Below are positions 22,370 to 32,320 of a stretch of 64,000 nt of DNA, piece after piece (the stretch's first letter is position 1; the number at the start of each line of letters is the position of its first letter). The notes under the pieces are model-generated. The model was not told where the DNA came from, searched no databases, and worked only from the letters and a program-made list of their open reading frames with translations. The DNA is from Hofstenia miamia (lineage: Eukaryota > Xenacoelomorpha > Acoela). The DNA lies in the NCBI GenBank assembly GCA_004352715.1, contig SCFE01000004.1, positions 804,044 to 868,043 of the forward strand. Direction: 5' to 3'. The position numbers and the translations under genes were made by a program.

Positions 22370-23234
22370 TGTAACATAATCGTAATCTNNNNNNNNNNNN
22401 NNNNNNNNNNNNNNNNNNNNNNNNNNNNNNNNNNNNNNNNNNNNNNNNNNNNNNNNNNNNNNNNNNNNNNNNNNNNNNNNNNNNNNNNNNNNNNNNNNNN
22501 NNNNNNNNNNNNNNNNNNNNNNNNNNNNNNNNNNNNNNNNNNNNNNNNNNNNNNNNNNNNNNNNNNNNNNNNNNNNNNNNNNNNNNNNNNNNNNTTGGAT
22601 GTTGTTTATTACGTATGATTCCTAGTAGACTGACGGACTATCAATTCATCTCTTTCCCCATGACCGTATTGATTGTTCACATGTACTCTAGGCCAGCATG
22701 TAATTATTTATATGTAAGGTTATTATATGTACGAACTCATAACAAGCTAATGCATCACGGTTGCGAGATTCCTTTATTAGACAAACTAATTGATAACAAG
22801 AACAATCAATACAATAAATTCGTAAGGTATCACACAGTATCACCATTATATTCACGCACACTATTCCATTACACTGAGTCATCTAAGTTGTGGTTGGTGT
22901 CTCTATCGATGTGCCAGTATCGCATGGAAATACTCGTTATAGCGTAATTCTTCAATTCCTCTTTTGTGCTTTGTTGCAGGTCGGGTAAGCGTACCCTGTA
23001 CTTTGTACCCTCTGTCTCGTGTCTTGGATCTAAAATATCGGTCGTTAGTTTCGTATCAATATCAGTTGATCAGATAATAATATAATTATTTAATGGCTAA
23101 ACAAAAGAACAGAAAGAAGAGAGATGGAGAATGGAGTCTGTCACCTACCATACTCTTAGAGGAGGAAATAATTGTTATAGCAGCTCCTAAATTAGTCTAA
23201 TAATTAGCAGTATGAAGGTTGGCGAGATTCTACA
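22370..23234 (+). repeat. 5' LTR of the gypsy element (gapped)
   Basis: Starts TGTAACATAATCGTAATC and ends GGCGAGATTCTACA. A 206-N gap (22389-22594) replaces what the 3' LTR shows to be at least 300 bp and possibly about 750 bp, so the gap size is nominal. It contains an open frame at 22615-22947 discussed in the findings. Confidence 0.9.
22615..22947 (+). CDS. Open frame inside the LTR, 110 codons, unrecognised
   Basis: ATG-initiated and sense to the element. Includes LIVHMYSRPACNYLYVRLLY and HNKLMHHGCE. The 3' LTR keeps the same frame (about 33106-33441). More distant LTRs on the minus strand keep its middle part open (about 40200-40420 and 36720-36860), one with a 3-base insertion. No domain is recognised and it may be a coincidental frame. 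Confidence 0.35.
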   Translation: MIPSRLTDYQFISFPMTVLIVHMYSRPACNYLYVRLLYVRTHNKLMHHGCEIPLLDKLIDNKNNQYNKFVRYHTVSPLYSRTLFHYTESSKLWLVSLSMCQYRMEILVIA

Positions 23235-23252
23235 TGGCGACCGTGACAGGCG
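23235..23252 (+). promoter_or_regulatory. Primer-binding site (tRNA-Arg type)
   Basis: TGGCGACCGTGACAGG begins directly after the 5' LTR. From memory it is complementary to the 3' end of an animal tRNA-Arg, the primer for minus-strand DNA synthesis. Diverged counterparts are seen next to other LTRs at 39794-39811 and 58841-58858. Confidence 0.75.
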
Positions 23253-23474
23253 CTCGACAGCGCAAAGGAAGATTCAGGAGAAGAATTGTTTTTTTTTGAA
23301 TCGCCTGAATTGGAGGAAAACCGAAAAGGATTGGAAAACTGGAATTAGTGAAAACCATCAAAGATACCTAGCTAGAAAAAGGAAAAAACAACGAACACTT
23401 GACACCTTACCAGAGCTTCTAATTAATGGAAAAAGTGAACAACCAGAAGAATACCCCAAGCTAAAGAAGGAAAA

Positions 23475-25088
23475 ATGGTTAATTCAAAAAGAAAACCGAA
23501 AACTAAAGCAAGAACCCAGAAAACTCCTCAAATGAGGAACACACCCGAGAACCCAGACGTAAATGTGTCCCTAGCTGAAAGCGAACAGTCCCCAACTGAG
23601 CAAATACTTCAACCAGCAGAGTTGACTAATGAGCTAACGACAATTCAATTAATGGAAGTAATTGAAAACAATACGAAAGAAAGGCAACAATTGACAAAAC
23701 AGATTGAAAAATTAATCGAAAGGGTAAGAGAGGTTGAAATAAAACACGCCGAAAAAGAGAGGCTAATAGATGAAATCAAGGAAGACACAAGTCTCCGACT
23801 AACCGAACAGAGAAATTTGTTCCAAAACCAAATCGAACAGTTAACGGAGGTAAACAAGGAAATAAAACTACAAAGTGACCATCTACAAAAGATGATAACG
23901 GAGTTACACGAAGAAAATGTTAATCTACGAGAAGAAAATATAGTAAAACAATTAGAAATTGACAATCTGAAGGACGAACTAAGACTAATTGAGTTGAAAA
24001 AAAGCGAAGTAACGACAATAGAGAATGTGGTAGTGGAAAAACCGCAGGAATTAAACACAGCGGTACCACAGGATGAGCTGATAATGGATGATTACAAAAC
24101 AGCACAAAACGAAGAAGAGTTTATAAAAAAGTTAGTACAAAATGTGACAAAACAAGTAAAGTTGAATTGTGAAAAAACGATCGAAAGTAAACCAATCTTT
24201 AAGGAGACAATATTATCGGAAGAGGACGATAATGATACGTCAGTATGCAAAGCGGTGTTACCAAAATTCACTGGAAGAGTGGATAATTACTCACCGACAT
24301 TTAATGAATGGCTGGAGATTTTTGAGATGAGTATGAAGGAGAGAAAAGTAACGCAACAAAGAGCGGCAGCAAGATTCCCGCTATATTTAACAGGAGCGGC
24401 GTATCAACATTACTTAGTATTGGATACCCAAACAAAAATGGACTACAGAAAATTAATAGGGGAATACCAGCAGTACTATGATGATGAGAGCTTTAAAAGC
24501 CAATATCGGATGTTGCTAAATGGAATGAAAATGAATACGAGGGATGACTTATGAAATTACATGTCTCAAGTGGAAAGATTGCTAAAACTTAGTTCGAGAG
24601 AACAGCGATATTCAAAATATGACTTGTTTGCACATATCAGTAAAGGATTGCCAGAGGCAATTCGAACACAATTTCAAATTAAATGTGACGCAGACGATTC
24701 GCTAGATAGAATGATTAGGAAAGGACTTGCAATACAAATAACAATGGAGAGTAACGCAAGAATCAATGAGAAATCGACGATTGGAAAACCGATAGTAAAT
24801 CGAATGACCCCGATGTTCACTAAACCAGTGAATAAACAGGTAACTAAAAAATCAGGAGAAGATCTAGTAAAGATCAAGTTGAAAGATGGCACAATAAAGC
24901 AAATAAAAAGAAAAGACCTGAAATGCCAAATGTGTGGTAACAAGGGGCACACAAAGAAATTCTGCAAAAGACAAATAAATTGGATAGAGGAGGAAGACGC
25001 ATACTTTGACGAAGAAGACTTAATAGAAAATGAAGAAGAACAAGAAGAAGAAGAAATAGAGTTGACGGAGATGGAAAATTTAAACTAG
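23475..25088 (+). CDS. Gag polyprotein, interrupted by one TGA
   Basis: Structural capsid/nucleocapsid protein of the retrotransposon particle. ATG at 23475, TAG at 25086, about 537 codons. Residues about 50-190 are a long Glu/Lys/Gln-rich coiled coil. A capsid-like region follows, with FNEWLEIFEMSM and LYLTGAAYQHYL, and near the C-terminus a single CCHC zinc knuckle (CQMCGNKGHTKKFC) and an acidic tail. A TGA at 24552-24554 splits the frame in the capsid region, and the minus-strand relative at 56556-58680 has TGA at the aligned codon. A second open frame at 23212-23535 overlaps the leader but starts inside the LTR and looks accidental. Confidence 0.85.
25079..25085 (+). promoter_or_regulatory. 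-1 ribosomal frameshift site U_UUA_AAC
   Basis: TTTAAAC lies in the gag register T_TTA_AAC, immediately before the gag TAG. The upstream bases also form A_AAT_TTA. Slipping back one base enters the pol frame, which is open from 25034. A short GGAG...CTCC stem can form a few bases downstream (25091-25104). This is a canonical way to make Gag-Pol. Confidence 0.8.
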
Positions 25089-28000
25089 AAGGAGCGCCGT
25101 CTCCGACAAAACGAGCACCCGTACTGATAGTTACTGACCTGCTGAAAACGAACACAATAACAGTTGTGATCAATGGCGTAATGGTAAATGCAACAGTGGA
25201 TACGGGAGCAGTAATATCAATAATAACAGACGAATGCGCCGCAAAAGTCGGTTTTCAAAGAAAAGAATTGAATAATGAGAAAAATAGACTTATAAATGCT
25301 TCTGGAGACTATATAGACGTAAAAGGAAAATTGGAAAAGATACCAATAAGGTTAGCCAATGCCACATTTTTTCAAACGTTCACAGTAATTGACACCAAGA
25401 AAAATCAACTGCCATATGAAATAATATTGGGAAATGATTTCTTAGCTGATAACAAGTGTATCATTGATTACAAAAAAAAGACAATCACAGTACAGGAAGA
25501 AGTGATAACAACTTACAAAGACAAAGAGGCAAACGATACCATAATATTTAAGATAACACAGGATGTGAAGATACTGCCAAACAATTGGAAAATGTGCGAG
25601 ATAGAGACGGAAGAAGCAGTAAATATGGAAACAATGATATACAGTCAGACTGGCATAAACACAAAAAGGGTATCAATCCCATCAAGCCTGTGTACAGTCA
25701 AAGAAGGGAAAGGATGGATACCACTGTTAAATGCAACGAATCACGTAGTCAATATAAGTAAAGAAAAACTAATCATAAAAGGGAGAAGAGTGAAGACTGA
25801 AAAACAAATGGTTGACAAAGTTATTAATATTGTAACTGACGAAGAAACGCAAACATTTCAGATACCGGAAATTAAAGATGAACAATATCAACACCTTGAT
25901 GAAAAAGAAAGACAAGCATTGATAAAAATTCTGAAGAAACACAATAAGATATTTAATTTTGGCGAGATAAGTGTAGGAAAAGCTATTGGTGAAACACATA
26001 AAATTATTACTACAACGGATGAGCCGATAAGACTGCCCTGCAGAAGGGTGCCAGAGAATTTAAAAGAGAATTACAATACGATTTTGAATGAGTTGATAGA
26101 CAACAAGATTATAAGGCCGAGTGAAAGTCCCTATGCGTCACCAACGGTGTTCGTCAAACAGGGTGACAAGTATAGGCTTTGCATAGACTTTAGAAAGCTG
26201 AATGATGTGACAAAAAAGGACGCGTACCCATTACCTAGGATCGATGATATGATTTACGAGGCAACAAAAAACAAATACTTCACATGCATCGATCTTTGCA
26301 AAGCCTATTGGCAAGTTCCAATGGAACCAAAAGACATCGAGAAGACAGCATTTATAACGCCATACGGTTTATTCGAATGGATGTACATGGCATTCGGACT
26401 TTGCAATGCACCGGCGACTTTTCAACGCTATGTCACAAAAGTTCTTAAACAAGATAATAAGAAAATGGATGAAGGAGTATGTGCTTACATAGACGACATA
26501 CTAGTGGCAAGCAATACCATAGAGGAACATTTAGCGAAATTAGATAAAACATTAACGATTTTGTACAACGCCGGACTACGTGTTAATGGAAAAAAATGTG
26601 AAATCTTGAAAACAGAAGTAGTTTTTTTGGGAAGGCAAATACAAAAAGGGAAGATCAAAATGAAGAACAACGCAAAAGAGATGATCCTTAACATTAAGAG
26701 TCCGAAGACTAAAAAAGATATACAAAGGATAATGGGCTTCATTAACTATTACGGGTCATTTATACCGAACATTGCTCAAAAAACGAATAAAATTACAACA
26801 TTGCTAAAAAAGTCAAAACCATTTGAATGGTCTTGGAAAGAGGAAGAACAACTAGAGAACATAAAGAATGAACTTGCAAAAATGCCGTCATTGAATACAC
26901 CTGATTATCAGGAGGAGTTCATTTTGGATTGCGATGCAAGCACAGTGGCAATAGGAGCGTGTTTGGGTCAAATGAAAGATGGGAAGGAAGTCCCTATACA
27001 GTTTTTTAGCAGAAGATTAAAACCTAGTGAAGAAAATTATGGCTCGACGAAATTAGAGATGCTTGCCTTAGTGGAAAGTATTAAGAAATTTCGATACTTC
27101 TTAATCGGACAAAAGTTTAAGGTGAGAACAGATAATAGTGGTCTGGCGTGGTTGAAGAAGTTCTCTGGTGATAAGTCTTCGATCGTATCACGGTGGATAG
27201 AATATTTAAATGAATTCAGATTCACGATAGAGCACAGGAAAGGTAATTTACATAAGAATGCGGATTTTTGGACAGCTCTACCAGAATATCAAAGAGATAT
27301 TGAAAAACAGGAAGGAGAGAAGAAAAGATTTGACTTTTTACCTCACAATGATTATAAGGAATTACCAGAAATCAATGCCGATAAGAAAGGACAAGCGATA
27401 ATGCCAATCGTGATAAAAGAAGAAATCGAAGAGAGTGAAATCATCCAAAAGCAAAAAACGGATATGATATTGGCAGAGATAAGAAATAAAATCGCGAATG
27501 CGGACGAACAATTAAGTAAACAAGCGAATAGCTACTACCAGAGGTATACATGGAAAATTAATGACAATGGACTACTGTATGTAAGTGGAAAAGTTTTAAG
27601 AATAGCAATCCCAGAGTATTATAAGAGGGAGCTAGTGAAGAAAATACATGAAAAAGGTCACATTGGAATCCTACAAACAGAGCAAACATTTAATACAAGA
27701 TTTATAACAACAGGGATACGAAAAGTTGTAGAGGATGTCATTAACAAGTGCACGACATGTTTACTAAACAATAAAAGCCATTTCCCGCAACAGACAGCGC
27801 CGTTAGAAAAAATTACATCAACCGCACCAAATCAGATAGTACATGTGGATTTGGAAAAATTGTCGCAGGATGATGAAGGGTATCAATATATCTTAGTAAT
27901 AGTAGATAATTTTACGAAATACGCTAGGATGATCCCTCTAGACTCGACAACTGCAAAGAATGTAGCAGAAAAAATAATGAAAGAGTGGATATTGAAATTT

Positions 28001-29005
28001 GGACCGATGGAAGTAATAGTATCTGATCGAGGGGTGCAATTTGAAAGCAAATTGTTCGAGGAAATGGCGAAAATGTTGGAAATAATGACCGAAAAAACAA
28101 CCGCGTATCACCCACAAGCAAATGGTGCAGTAGAGAGACTGAATAGGACGATGATCAAATTAATAAGAGTGTTAACATCAAGAGTTGGCGGAAGAGACTG
28201 GAGAGAGGTGATAGAAATGGTAGAATACTTCTATAACACTTCAGTACATTCTACAACAGGAGTAACACCATTTAAGGCAATGTATGGTAGGGAAGCTGCA
28301 ACGCCAATATCGATGCAATATGAGAACTATGCGGAAAAACCAGATAACGAATATATTCGAAGGATTAAAAATCAGATGACGGGAGTTCATGAAGCGATTT
28401 GTCACAATACAAAGAAATCTGCGATTAGACAGCAGAGAAATTTCAACAAGAAGATATATGGGAAACCACACAAAAAAGGTGACAGGGTTTATGCATATAC
28501 TTTGTTGAGAACACATGACATAAATCAGGTAAGAAAATTAAAAACACAGTGGTCAGGGCCATTTATCATTGCACAAACACTACCGAATAACAATTATAAA
28601 CTTAACGACGGTAGGATTTTACATTTTCAAAACTTGAAAAGGTCAACAAAAGACATTGACCAGGTCGAACTAGATAAAAATGCACAGTTTAAATTAATTG
28701 AAAATAATGATGGTGTATATAATGAGATGGATGATCTCAATAGCGTAGCAGAAGAAGAATTCCAGGAAGAATACAATCCCCCGCAGAGAGAGGATGAGAA
28801 TGAAAGAAGAACAATGCCCCAGAGGGCTGTAAAAAATAAAAATAAATATGACCCTGAGATATGGGATATTAATTTAGTAACTTCATTTAGATTAGATAAT
28901 GAAAAGAGCCGGCAGTCGATCACCACTGAAGAGCAGAAGAGTACGCAGGAGATCCCTGAAATCCGATCGTCAGTTAAAGGGCGTGACGAGGGGAGAGAAC
29001 ACTAA
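25085..29005 (+). CDS. Pol polyprotein: protease, reverse transcriptase, RNase H, integrase
   Basis: About 1300 codons in the -1 frame relative to gag, probably expressed only by frameshifting. The first ATG would be at 25181, too close to the protease for independent initiation to be likely. Domains: aspartic protease with VDTGAVISII (about 25198-25220); reverse transcriptase with LCIDFRKLND, a FGLCNAPATFQR block and YIDD active site (about 26490); RNase H with LDCDAS and KLEMLALVESIKKFRYFL; integrase zinc domain with H-H-C-C spacing around 27640-27770; integrase core with Asp in HVDLE, Asp in VSDRG and Glu in AVERLN; and a C-terminal WSGPFI block (GPY/F module). No internal stop and all catalytic residues present. 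The 3' end overlaps ORF3 by 107 bp. Confidence 0.93.
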   Translation, partial: LEGAPSPTKRAPVLIVTDLLKTNTITVVINGVMVNATVDTGAVISIITDECAAKVGFQRKELNNEKNRLINASGDYIDVKGKLEKIPIRLANATFFQTFTVIDTKKNQLPYEIILGNDFLADNKCIIDYKKKTITVQEEVITTYKDKEANDTIIFKITQDVKILPNNWKMCEIETEEAVNMETMIYSQTGINTKRVSIPSSLCTVKEGKGWIPLLNATNHVVNISKEKLIIKGRRVKTEKQMVDKVINIVTDEETQTFQIPEIKDEQYQHLDEKERQALIKILKKHNKIFNFGEISVGKAIGETHKIITTTDEPIRLPCRRVPENLKENYNTILNELIDNKIIRPSESPYASPTVFVKQGDKYRLCIDFRKLNDVTKKDAYPLPRIDDMIYEATKNKYFTCIDLCKAYWQVPMEPKDIEKTAFITPYGLFEWMYMAFGLCNAPATFQRYVTKVLKQDNKKMDEGVCAYIDDILVASNTIEEHLAKLDKTLTILYNAGLRVNGKKCEILKTEVVFLGRQIQKGKIKMKNNAKEMILNIKSPKTKKDIQRIMGFINYYGSFIPNIAQKTNKITTLLKKSKPFEWSWKEEEQLENIKNELAKMPSLNTPDYQEEFILDCDASTVAIGACLGQMKDGKEVPIQFFSRRLKPSEENYGSTKLEMLALVESIKKFRYFLIGQKFKVRTDNSGLAWLKKFSGDKSSIVSRWIEYLNEFRFTIEHRKGNLHKNADFWTALPEYQRDIEKQEGEKKRFDFLPHNDYKELPEINADKKGQAIMPIVIKEEIEESEIIQKQKTDMILAEIRNKIANADEQLSKQANSYYQRYTWKINDNGLLYVSGKVLRIAIPEYYKRELVKKIHEKGHIGILQTEQTFNTRFITTGIRKVVEDVINKCTTCLLNNKSHFPQQTAPLEKITSTAPNQIVHVDLEKLSQDDEGYQYILVIVDNFTKYARMIPLDSTTAKNVAEKIMKEWILKFGPMEVIVSDRGVQFESKLFEEMAKMLEIMTEKTTAYHPQANGAVERLNRTMIKLIRVLTSRVGGRDWREVIEMVEYFYNTSVHSTTGVTPFKAMYGREAATPISMQYENYAEKPDNEYIRRIKNQMTGVHEAICHNTKKSAIRQQRNFNKKIYGKPHKKGDRVYAYTLLRTHDINQVRKLKTQWSGPFIIAQTLPNNNYKLNDGRILHFQNLKRSTKDIDQVELDKNAQFKLIENNDGVYNEMDDLNSVAEEEFQEEYNPPQREDENERRTMPQRAVKNKNKYDPEIWDINLVTSFRLDNEKSRQSITTEEQKSTQEIPEIRSSVKGRDEGREH

Positions 29006-32000
29006 CGGCGATGGTAGAAAAACTAGGTCTCCCAGATCCGATTGTCAGTTAAAGGGCATGACGATGGAGCATTGTTCACCTAGAAATAAGAGAAGACGAA
29101 TAAGAAGGAGGTCTCCTCAATCCGATTGTCAGTTAAAGGGCATGAGGATGGAGAATACGTCAGCAACAAATAAGAGAAGACGAATAAGAAGGAAGTCTCC
29201 TCAATCCGATTGTCGGTTAAAGGGCATGAGGATGGAGACAACGCCAAAAAGACCACCCTCAACCAAATGTCAATTAAAGGGCAGGCGGATAAACGAGGGC
29301 CAACATCAAGATACCCATCATCAATAAAAGGGCGTGAGGTTGGAGAAAAAATCAAGCTCATCAATGGAACACTCCCCCACATCCAGTGGAACTCGAAGCC
29401 AATTAAAGGGCGGAGAGGATGCAGCTAAACCAACAGGTCCTTGCTTGCAATTAAAGGCAGCAAGGACTGAAATCCGCGGTCAATATGTTGACCCGGATGT
29501 GCAAGATATTAGTGAAGACTCAGACATGGACACCTCGGAGCAGCCATCTACTAGCTCAATACCATCAACAAGTTATAGTTCACAACCGTTCTCTCACAGA
29601 CAATCATCTACGACAACGAAATCCTCAAAGTCTGAAGAAAGAGAAAGCAGGATGACAAAAATCGGAAAAGATAAAATTCATCCATACTTCATAGCGAATA
29701 GAAAAATACGTTACAATTCGCAAGATAACTTATCACCAGAGACGAAAAGGTTTTTACAGCAGAACGCATCAACGAAAGAAACGGAAGCATCGGCAATACC
29801 TATTGTAATCGATAAACAGAATAGGCCAGTTTGCAATACGATTATTTCCTATTCCAGAAACATGAAAGAAGACTTCAACAGACCATACTTCAAAAGCACG
29901 ACGCATATAACATTTGAGGAAATGTTTACCCTAAAAGACGTCCAAAAAGTCATCAAAAATAAAAACAAACTAATAGAAAAGTGCGAGCAAGTGAATTTGG
30001 ACAGAGAGCACATGACGCTGATATATTTCATAAAGAAGTTAGAAATGGCCTCCAAAAATCTCGAAACAAACATAGAAGACACGTTAAAACTGGCAAAAGA
30101 GTATAAAGTAAAAGTCATTGTGATCGCGAGGTCGCAAGGTGATGAAGAAATACCGGAATTTTTGCATACATTGGAAGAAAAAATGGAAAACGTGTTTATA
30201 ATGAACAGAGGTGGAGAGACAATTTCGGAAATGATCAGCATAGATTTGCAGATAAATAGCATGGCGCCAGCAGAAAGAATAATGGTCGACTCAAAAATAG
30301 CGATTGATATGTATTATCAAGTCAGGACAATGGAAATACTCGGAATAACCGAAAATTTGGAAGAGATAGGAAACCTATACATAAAATGTAGTATGTGGCA
30401 AACTCCCGAGCATCTGAAAAGCATAATGGAAGTATGGAAGGAAATGAAAACAGAAAAGCCAATGCATGAAGAATGGCCTCTCATCGATATAAAATCGCCA
30501 ATAAAAAGTTATCACAGATCCGTAGAAATGACACTGTTAGAAATCAGAAAGGCGTATGAGATGGATTCAAAAAGGAATTTCAGAAATATGATTTTTGAAG
30601 AAGTCAACGCACCCCACATTTGTGCACGAACATCAGTATGGATACTCAGCATAGCATTGACAAACAATGAAAAATTAGTGTTGCCAATTCGGAAGAAGGA
30701 ACGAAAGAGTATGGCTAAGAACAAGCGTTATGAGACAGCCATATCACCGATACCTAATAATATTAAGCAGTGGCTATTACAATACGTGGACATACTATCC
30801 TTGTCACCCACTAAAAAGATACAGCAGAAGTTTGAAAAATATTATATATGGTTACTAACGCAGCAACACACACTTGGAAGACCAAGCATAGTAGAACTCG
30901 CCAATAAAACGGGAATATGTCCTGCAGAGATAGACATAATTAATGATGAAGCAAAGAAATTTATGTGGGAGGCCACGTCAAACATGAAACTGAAAGCAAT
31001 AAAACAGCAGCCATGGCTGACGAGGAGAAACCTAATACGGAGAGAGAGCGTAAGCACGATGGAGACGATACAAAGAATAGAAGAAAAAACAGATAATATA
31101 GTTCAAAGAATTTATGGAGAGGTCTACGAAAGAGAAACCAAGTCAATGATAAAAATTCTATGTACCGAAGCTTTTACAAGACAAGAAGTGACACAGATGT
31201 TACAACCTAACAATCAGTTAGCAGTCGACATTGAGTGTATTACATCTAAAATAGTAATGAAGGCAGAAACTGCGAAAAATTTGATGAAACATGGTTTAAC
31301 GAATGCTTTCTGGGAAAGTATAAACACCAGCAAGAACAATTACCCCGCAACGTTTGGCATGGCGACAACATCAAACATGGATGGATCGTATGAAAACATT
31401 GAGAAACAAACGTTAACTACATTGTTAAAATGCACACCACCTCCGACGATTTCTGTACCAATGCTACTACCTACATGGCGGTTGAAGAAGAAAAAACCAG
31501 TGAAAGCCTTTTGGCATGAAGAAAACACATACGTAAATAAGCTAGAAGAGGCCGAAAGAATTGTGAGAGATGAAAGATACAAGAAATCAAAAGAAATCTT
31601 AACTAAAAACGACAATAAAGAGAGAGTATTTATCAAAGGTGCTGTAACCCCATACAATCTATGCAATGAAGGCGAGCCTATACACAAACAGATTGGAAAA
31701 GTACGAAAAGAAATCGAGAAGAGAAACACAAAGACAGTAATTCTATTTTCTGGAATTAATGACATAGTGTGGGGAGAACTATGGAGTTCTGAATACTGAT
31801 ATTACGATGTGATGCGTAGAGTAGAAATTATAACAATAATACATTTGGGGAAAAATGATCCAGAGAAGATAACACGAGAGGAGATCAGAAATAACATCAG
31901 TGCATTTTATGATAAAGCGTCGATTTCAAAATCTCTGAGGTCGACTTACGAATTCTTCTACCCAGAGACAACAGTACGTCCAGAATTATCGCATACGAGC

Positions 32001-32303
32001 AGGGTAGACGCTATGATGACATTAATGATAGCGATTAAAGGCTTGAAATTATACGAGAAGTTCTATGAAGAATTTAACTGTAAACTCAACGAGCAAAGGA
32101 GCATGTGTACGATATCAAATAAACTGAGGAACCCAATGTTTTTAAGACATAAAAAACTGGTTACAACGGAAAAGGAGGTCGTGCTGAAATTAACAAAGAA
32201 TGAAAAATTCGAGAAAACAGAATGGGAGATGCAGGATGCTAACGACATGATTAAACAAGTGGTCGAAATGGTCCATGGTGAAAGAGTTGTGATCCTTAAT
32301 TAG
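28899..32303 (+). CDS. ORF3: large protein of unknown function in the env position (two stops)
   Basis: ATG at 28899 overlaps the end of pol in another frame. One continuous frame runs to TAG at 32301, about 1134 codons, broken by TAA at 29325 and TGA at 31797. The N-terminal 180 residues are basic with repeated QLKG motifs and RRRIRRRSPQSD spacers. A Ser/Thr-rich linker and a long mostly helical, charged region follow (KIHPYFIANRKIRYN; HTLGRPSIVELANKTGIC; EAFTRQEVTQMLQPNNQL; GAVTPYNLCNEGEPIHKQIG). No signal peptide, transmembrane anchor or cleavage site typical of an envelope is seen. Decayed copies elsewhere in the window preserve these blocks, so the protein was selected in this lineage. 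At the 31797 stop a relative near 46000 has a serine codon, indicating a nonsense change here. A FSGINDIVW block recalls the G-x-N-D motif of SGNH hydrolases, but this is weak. I do not recognise the family. Confidence 0.75.
28971..29459 (+). repeat. Eight-copy in-frame CARTTAAAGGGC (QLKG) motif array
   Basis: Copies begin at 28971, 29046, 29130, 29214, 29271, 29322, 29400 and 29448. Spacings are 75, 84, 84, 57, 51, 78 and 48 bp, all multiples of three. Seven fall in the ORF3 frame as QLKG or a close variant. The copy at 29322 has lost a T-to-A position and reads as Gln-stop. Two full 84-bp units (about 29060-29225) are tandem duplicates. The minus-strand relative carries the same array as CAATTCAAGGGC-like copies (about 52150-52510). 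Confidence 0.85.
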
Positions 32304-32310
32304 CTGTGCT

Positions 32311-32320
32311 GGAGGGGGAG
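32311..32320 (+). promoter_or_regulatory. Polypurine tract
   Basis: GGAGGGGGAG ends immediately before the 3' LTR, the position of the plus-strand DNA primer. Equivalent tracts precede the LTRs at 37602 and 51262 on the minus strand. Confidence 0.85.

Noticed and set aside
23212-23535. 108-codon frame overlapping the gypsy leader
   Set aside because: Its ATG is inside the LTR and it spans the primer-binding site. Gag has a better start at 23475 that is conserved in the deleted relative.
24552-24554. TGA reassigned to tryptophan in this organism
   Set aside because: TGG is used for Trp throughout the retroelement genes, and other in-frame TGAs replace Arg or Ser codons.
28971-29459. CRISPR-like array (regularly repeated short motif)
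   Set aside because: Repeats are 12 bp, spacing is irregular, spacers are themselves similar, and the DNA is an animal retrotransposon coding region.
25769-31765. Several antisense frames of 60-140 codons opposite pol and ORF3
   Set aside because: They arise from the biased codon usage of the sense genes and show no start context or domains.
28899-32303. ORF3 as a retroviral envelope gene
   Set aside because: No signal peptide, no membrane anchor, no furin-type site and no cysteine pattern of a glycoprotein. The protein is charged and appears largely helical.
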